This document shows positions 6,484 to 8,983 of a stretch of DNA of 8,983 bases, one piece after another. Numbering within the stretch: the first letter of the stretch is position 1; each line of letters begins with the position of its first letter. Source of the DNA: Candidatus Kaiserbacteria bacterium RIFCSPHIGHO2_12_FULL_56_13 (GTDB taxonomy: Bacteria; Patescibacteriota; Minisyncoccia; Phycocordibacterales; Phycocordibacteraceae); NCBI GenBank assembly GCA_001781625.1, contig MFLS01000034.1, forward strand, positions 8,978 to 17,960, in the 5' to 3' direction. The notes beneath the pieces were generated by a model. It did no database searches. It was not told the origin of the DNA and saw nothing but the letters and a program-made list of their open reading frames with translations. A program made the position numbers and the translations under genes.

Positions 6484-6570
6484 CGGAGAGGGGGAGATTC
6501 GAACTCCCGAGACCCTTTCGAGCCTACTGGTTTTCGAAACCAGCGCGTTCAACCGCTCTGCCACCTCTCC
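6484..6570 (-). tRNA. tRNA-Ser (anticodon CGA)
   Basis: Full class II cloverleaf on the minus strand, 87 bases. The acceptor stem is GGAGAGG with CCTCTCC and discriminator G. The anticodon stem CTGGT/ACCAG holds the loop TTCGAAA, anticodon CGA, which reads UCG. A long variable arm typical of serine follows (TAGGCTCGAAAGGGTCTC), and the T arm is GGGAG-TTCGAAT-CTCCC. CCA is not encoded; CAA follows the discriminator. It is divergent from tRNA-Glu across a 57-base spacer. Confidence 0.97.
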
Positions 6571-6591
6571 AATTTTGCTACCCTAGCATTT

Positions 6592-6619
6592 TTGAGAAGA
6601 GGCGAAAAGATGTTAGATT
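6592..6619 (+). promoter_or_regulatory. Candidate promoter for tRNA-Glu
   Basis: TTGAGA (6592-6597) and TAGATT (6614-6619) are separated by 16 bases and end nine bases before the mature tRNA-Glu 5' end. The short inverted repeat TGCTA-CCC-TAGCA (6576-6588) lies just upstream, between the divergent tRNA-Ser and tRNA-Glu genes. Consensus match only. Confidence 0.4.
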
Positions 6620-6627
6620 TTCGCTAC

Positions 6628-6699
6628 GGCCCTGTCGTCTAACGGTTAGGACAGCGCTCTTTCAAGGCGCAAACACGGGTTCGATTCCCGTCGGGGTCA
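6628..6699 (+). tRNA. tRNA-Glu (anticodon TTC)
   Basis: Cloverleaf of 72 bases: acceptor GGCCCTG with CGGGGTC (two G-U pairs), discriminator A6699, anticodon stem GCGCT/GGCGC with loop CTTTCAA giving anticodon TTC, and T arm ACGGG-TTCGATT-CCCGT. The D loop contains the usual GG pair (CTAACGGTTAGG). CCA is not encoded. Confidence 0.97.
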
Positions 6700-6700
6700 C

Positions 6701-6737
6701 AAAAAGAAACTGGCGCGCGTTTGAGGAAACGCGCGCC
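6701..6737 (-). terminator. Intrinsic terminator of the 62-aa minus-strand gene
   Basis: On the minus strand an 11-bp stem (GGCGCGCGTTT with AAACGCGCGCC, 6712-6737) with a 4-base loop is followed by a T-rich tract, GTTTCTTTTT (6710-6701). The stem begins eight bases after the TAG stop of the small gene. The plus-strand side lacks a T tract, so it acts mainly for the minus strand; tRNA-Glu transcription converges on it. Confidence 0.85.
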
Positions 6738-6744
6738 GTCACAA

Positions 6745-6933
6745 CTATCGGGATTTGGAATCTTTCTGTGGGAATGTGCGGACCAGCACCTGATCGTTAC
6801 CGATGGGCGTCAACACAGTAACGCTCCCGACTTCTTCTGGAAGAGAAGATACTTTTGCGTGCCTCTTCTTATGCCTTTTGATACTTCTTGATTTCGTGCC
6901 CAACATCCGCAATGCTTCGCTCCGAGGCCTCAT
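6745..6933 (-). CDS. Small basic hypothetical protein (62 aa)
   Basis: Not recognised. The first half is strongly basic (for example KSRSIKRHKKRHAK, about residues 14-27), which suggests nucleic-acid or ribosome binding. The second half (GSVTVLTPIGNDQVLVRTF) looks like two beta strands joined by a turn. There is no signal peptide or membrane segment. The expression unit is unusually complete: a perfect TTGACA -35 with a 17-base spacer, a strong Shine-Dalgarno AGGAGAG four bases before the ATG, and an intrinsic terminator just past the stop. Such a Shine-Dalgarno is absent before the other genes in the window, so this gene may be recently acquired or subject to different translational control. 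Its role is unknown; a phage- or toxin-antitoxin-like small protein is possible but unsupported. Confidence 0.65.
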   Translation of the reverse strand: MRPRSEALRMLGTKSRSIKRHKKRHAKVSSLPEEVGSVTVLTPIGNDQVLVRTFPQKDSKSR

Positions 6934-6965
6934 GGCACTCTCCTGCGTTCAAGGCAACCGCACAA

Positions 6966-6994
6966 AGTAAATACCTGTATGGTACAGTTGTCAA
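6966..6994 (-). promoter_or_regulatory. Promoter and possible operator of the 62-aa gene
   Basis: On the minus strand, a perfect TTGACA (6994-6989), a 17-base spacer, then TTTACT (6971-6966), about 30 bases before the Shine-Dalgarno. Within the spacer lies the inverted repeat CTGTA-TGG-TACAG (6975-6987), a plausible repressor site because of its position between -35 and -10. Confidence 0.6.
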
Positions 6995-7017
6995 GAATAT
7001 GTCGGGTGTGTTACACG

Positions 7018-7055
7018 GTGTTTTTTATTTGAATGTGCACTAAAAACACGATAAT
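7018..7055 (+). promoter_or_regulatory. Candidate promoter for tRNA-Val and the DHH gene
   Basis: A -10 hexamer GATAAT (7050-7055) ends 11 bases before the mature tRNA 5' end. The -35 is weak (TTTGAA or TTGAAT near 7028-7034). An 8-bp inverted repeat, GTGTTTTT (7018-7025) with AAAAACAC (7042-7049), surrounds the -35 and abuts the -10. No other promoter is seen before the DHH gene, so it would be co-transcribed with the tRNA. Confidence 0.45.
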
Positions 7056-7066
7056 CTCTCACTATC

Positions 7067-7139
7067 GCGCGGTTAGCTCAGTTGGTAGAGCACTTCCTTG
7101 ACGTGGATGGGGTCGTAGGTTCAAGTCCTACACCGCGCA
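7067..7139 (+). tRNA. tRNA-Val (anticodon GAC)
   Basis: Cloverleaf of 73 bases: acceptor GCGCGGT with ACCGCGC, D arm TAGCTCAGTTGGTAGAGCA, anticodon loop TTGACGT giving anticodon GAC, variable loop GGGTC, T arm GTAGG-TTCAAGT-CCTAC, and discriminator A7139. The anticodon stem CTTCC/GGATG contains a T-T mismatch at its second pair (positions 28 and 42). Unlike the two other tRNAs here, CCA follows directly (7140-7142), and its A is also the first base of the next gene's ATG. Confidence 0.96.
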
Positions 7140-7141
7140 CC

Positions 7142-8008
7142 ATGAGTCACAAACAAATAGTTATTCTCTATCACGCCGACTGCCCCGACGGCTTTGGCGG
7201 AGCCTATGCGGCATGGAAGAAATTCGCCGATACGGCTACGTACATACCAATGAAATACCGGCAGGAGCCGCCGCTTGCCGAGATTGAAGGATGTGAGGTA
7301 TACGTCGTCGATTTTTGTTACCACCAAGAGGCGATGGATCGTATCCTCAAGGCGGCGAGGTCTCTTGTCGTGCTTGACCACCACGAGGGCGTGCAAGAGG
7401 TTGTCGAGAGCATGCCCGAGCACGTCTACGACGCAAATCGATCAGGAGCAACTATTGCATGGGAGTATTTTCACCCCGGCACCCCTGTCCCAAAGCTCTT
7501 GAAGCACATTGAGGACGACGATTTATATCGCTTTAACCTTCCCGAGACGCGTGCGCTCCTCGCCTACCTCTCGGTACAGCCCTACGCATTTGAATCGTGG
7601 GATTTGATCGCGCGCGAACTTGAAGAGGAACGCGCGCGAGGCGACCTCATCGCACGCGCGGAGATATACCTTAACTACTTTAACCATCTTGTAGAGCTCT
7701 CGACCGCGCACGCTCACCCTGTCCACTTCGAAGGACACACGGTCCTCCTTGCGACTGCCGCCCCCATCAAGCCTCTTAAATCTGCCATCGGGCACGCCTT
7801 GAACCAAAAGATGCCTCCCTTCGGACTCGTCGTTTCAGTGCACCCCAATGGCCTCGGCGTCTCGATCAGAGGCGATGGCTCGATAGATGTCTCAAGCATC
7901 GCCCGAAAATACGGCGGCAACGGGCACCCAAACTCTTCAGGTTTTCATATCCCGTGGCAACTCCCCATGCCCTTTACGTCGGCTGAACATGAAGATCCTC
8001 GCCATTGA
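7142..8008 (+). CDS. DHH/DHHA1 family phosphoesterase
   Basis: Predicted metal-dependent phosphoesterase or nano-RNase of the DHH superfamily, resembling NrnB-type oligoribonucleases (the group annotated as oligoribonuclease or cyclic nucleotide phosphodiesterase). The 288-residue product has the N-terminal metal motif YHADCPDGFGG (10-20, D13 and D16), D57 in VVDF, the name-giving D79-H80-H81 in LDHHEG, an acidic D125-D127 patch, and a C-terminal DHHA1 domain with the substrate-binding GGNGHPNSSG (258-267). The start is ATG 7142; the catalytic motif begins at residue 10, so no internal start is acceptable, and upstream in-frame codons lie inside tRNA-Val. There is no Shine-Dalgarno. tsaD begins 20 bases before its stop. 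The exact substrate (short RNA, pAp, cyclic dinucleotide) cannot be told from sequence. Confidence 0.9.
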   Translation: MSHKQIVILYHADCPDGFGGAYAAWKKFADTATYIPMKYRQEPPLAEIEGCEVYVVDFCYHQEAMDRILKAARSLVVLDHHEGVQEVVESMPEHVYDANRSGATIAWEYFHPGTPVPKLLKHIEDDDLYRFNLPETRALLAYLSVQPYAFESWDLIARELEEERARGDLIARAEIYLNYFNHLVELSTAHAHPVHFEGHTVLLATAAPIKPLKSAIGHALNQKMPPFGLVVSVHPNGLGVSIRGDGSIDVSSIARKYGGNGHPNSSGFHIPWQLPMPFTSAEHEDPRH

Positions 8009-8983
8009 GACCTCCTGCGATGAGACGGCAGTCGCAATTCTTGAGTGTAGCGGAAATGAAAAAGCGGCGAAGTTTCAGATCCTTGGCGATGCCTTGCTCT
8101 CACAAGTAGAGAAGCATCGCCCCTATGGCGGCGTCTACCCCTCGCTTGCAAAACGCGAACACCTGAAAAACTTGCCTCACATCCTTGACGAAGCGCTTGC
8201 ACAAGCCGGCATCTCTGTAAAAGAAGTCGACGCTATTGCCGTCACAGCAGGCCCAGGCCTCGAACCCGCGCTCTGGGTCGGCATTGAGTTTGCGAAAAAG
8301 CTCGCGGTCGAATACGACAAGCCCCTGGTCGCCGTAAACCACATGGAGGGACATGTGCTCGCTGCGCTCGCACAAAAGAAAACAGATGACAGTTTACAGA
8401 TAACAGACGTGCAGATGCCTATCCTCGCCCTCCTTATTTCAGGCGGCCACACCGAACTCATACTCATGAAAAAATGGCTTATCTACGAGCTCGTAGGCCA
8501 GACCCTTGATGACGCCGTCGGCGAGGCGTTCGATAAGGTGGGGCGCATGTTGGGGCTCCCCTACCCCGGTGGCCCCGAAATCTCGCGTCTCGCCGAACAA
8601 GTTAGGACATCCGATGTCCTAACTTCGAATGTCGGACATCGGATGTCCGACATTAAACTGCCGCGGCCAATGATTGACTCGAACACTTGCGACTTCTCTT
8701 TTGCTGGTCTCAAAACATCTGTATTGTACCTCCTCAAGAGTCTCTCGAAGATCCCAACAAACGGTATGATATATCATACCAGTCCGACGGAAGCGCAAAA
8801 GAAACAAATTGCGCATGAGTTTGAAAATGCTGTGGCGGATGTGTTGTGGAAGAAGACGGCGCTCGCGCTCAATCAGACCGGAGCGAAAACGCTCGTCATC
8901 GGCGGCGGGGTTTCTGCGAACATTCACATCAGACGGACATTTCGCGAGCGCATCGCTCGCGAGTTCCCAGAAACCGGACTCCG
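7989..8983 (+). CDS. tsaD: tRNA N6-threonylcarbamoyladenosine transferase TsaD, 3'-truncated by window edge
   Basis: Catalytic subunit (Kae1/YgjD family) that transfers the threonylcarbamoyl group from TC-AMP to A37 of ANN-decoding tRNAs, working with TsaB and TsaE. The reading frame is open from ATG 7989 to the window end (331 codons plus two bases). Motifs are MKILAIETSCDETAVAIL at the start, the metal-binding NHMEGH (H118 and H122), SGGHTEL (151-157), DDAVGEAFDK, PYPGG, DFSFAGLKTS and VIGGGVSAN. Three variable loops are enlarged and unusual: residues about 132-140 from a short direct repeat, 205-222 entirely from palindromic DNA, and 259-264 from an 18-bp palindrome. The E. coli protein has about seven residues between AAQ and FPRPM where this one has about 19. 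The start lies inside the DHH gene, implying coupling. Confidence 0.96.
   Translation, partial: MKILAIETSCDETAVAILECSGNEKAAKFQILGDALLSQVEKHRPYGGVYPSLAKREHLKNLPHILDEALAQAGISVKEVDAIAVTAGPGLEPALWVGIEFAKKLAVEYDKPLVAVNHMEGHVLAALAQKKTDDSLQITDVQMPILALLISGGHTELILMKKWLIYELVGQTLDDAVGEAFDKVGRMLGLPYPGGPEISRLAEQVRTSDVLTSNVGHRMSDIKLPRPMIDSNTCDFSFAGLKTSVLYLLKSLSKIPTNGMIYHTSPTEAQKKQIAHEFENAVADVLWKKTALALNQTGAKTLVIGGGVSANIHIRRTFRERIAREFPETGL
8382..8406 (+). repeat. Imperfect tandem repeat in a tsaD loop
   Basis: ACAGATGACAG (8382-8392) and ACAGATAACAG (8396-8406) match at 10 of 11 bases with a period of 14. The stretch is lower in GC than the surrounding gene and falls in the loop between the NHMEGH helix and the SGGHTEL strand. 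Confidence 0.6.
8601..8654. repeat. Paired palindromic element in frame within tsaD
   Basis: Two perfect inverted repeats lie four bases apart. The first (8601-8623) has arms GTTAGGACATC and GATGTCCTAAC around a single C. The second (8628-8654) has arms AATGTCGGACATC and GATGTCCGACATT around a single G. Their cores GGACATC-C-GATGTCC and GGACATC-G-GATGTCC are reverse complements of each other, so the second is an inverted copy of the first. The whole block is 54 bases, exactly 18 codons in phase with tsaD. Confidence 0.95.
8763..8780. repeat. 18-bp perfect palindrome in frame within tsaD
   Basis: GGTATGATATATCATACC equals its own reverse complement and fills exactly six tsaD codons (G-M-I-Y-H-T, residues 259-264) in a variable region before the helix QIAHEFENAVADVLW. 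It is far more AT-rich than the gene around it. Confidence 0.93.

Noticed and set aside
6430..6642. Plus-strand ORF with an AAAGGA-like sequence before its ATG
   Set aside because: It runs through the antisense of tRNA-Ser and into tRNA-Glu. Translations across antisense tRNAs of this type are a known annotation artefact.
7082..7141. Extended start of the DHH gene at TTG 7082
   Set aside because: The extra 20 residues would be translated from tRNA-Val sequence, and the family begins right after ATG 7142.
8601..8654. CRISPR-like repeat
   Set aside because: Only two inverted, adjacent units with a 4-base gap are present. There are no spacers or cas genes, and the block lies within a coding frame.
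8619..8927. Minus-strand ORF of 102 codons inside tsaD
   Set aside because: It is a shadow of tsaD helped by the palindromic block; no homology or start signal is apparent.

Overview
The window looks like chromosomal DNA from a streamlined, fast-evolving bacterium, most likely of the Candidate Phyla Radiation (Patescibacteria, Parcubacteria-like). The grounds are short and divergent versions of housekeeping proteins, very tight packing with start/stop overlaps, almost no Shine-Dalgarno sequences, a tiny Pro/Ala-rich protein, and a HisRS-like protein with eroded catalytic motifs. The taxonomic call is inference. TGA is used as a stop (lepB, ftsA, trxB, DHH gene), so the recoded lineages that read TGA as glycine are excluded. 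GC content is moderately high.

Positions 1-6087 hold a compact run of plus-strand genes: a 5'-truncated signal peptidase I (lepB), a HisRS-like protein, ribosomal protein bS21 (rpsU), the rRNA-maturation endonuclease YbeY, the division pair ftsA and ftsZ, a thioredoxin-reductase-like flavoprotein (trxB) and a pterin-4a-carbinolamine dehydratase. Several neighbours overlap: ATGA at lepB/HisRS-like and at trxB/dehydratase, TAATG at rpsU/ybeY, and 65 bases at ybeY/ftsA. Together these genes serve protein export, ribosome assembly, cell division and redox or pterin metabolism. FtsZ ends in a conserved tail peptide of the kind that docks on FtsA, and FtsA ends in an amphipathic membrane-targeting helix, so the two appear to form a working pair.

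Positions 6088-7139 are an RNA-gene and small-gene region. They contain a GC hairpin terminator, a minus-strand ORF for a 38-residue Pro/Ala-rich protein, tRNA-Ser(CGA) on minus, tRNA-Glu(TTC) on plus, a minus-strand gene for an unrecognised basic 62-residue protein with its own promoter, strong Shine-Dalgarno and intrinsic terminator, and tRNA-Val(GAC) on plus.

Positions 7142-8983 hold a DHH/DHHA1 phosphoesterase and the tRNA-modification enzyme TsaD, which overlap by 20 bases; tsaD runs off the window. The DHH start codon shares its A with the encoded CCA end of tRNA-Val. Inside tsaD, variable loops carry in-frame palindromic DNA: two back-to-back perfect inverted repeats filling exactly 18 codons, and a separate 18-bp palindrome filling exactly 6 codons. 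These are the strongest candidates for something undescribed. They look like protein-tolerated palindromic elements, comparable in concept to Rickettsia palindromic elements.
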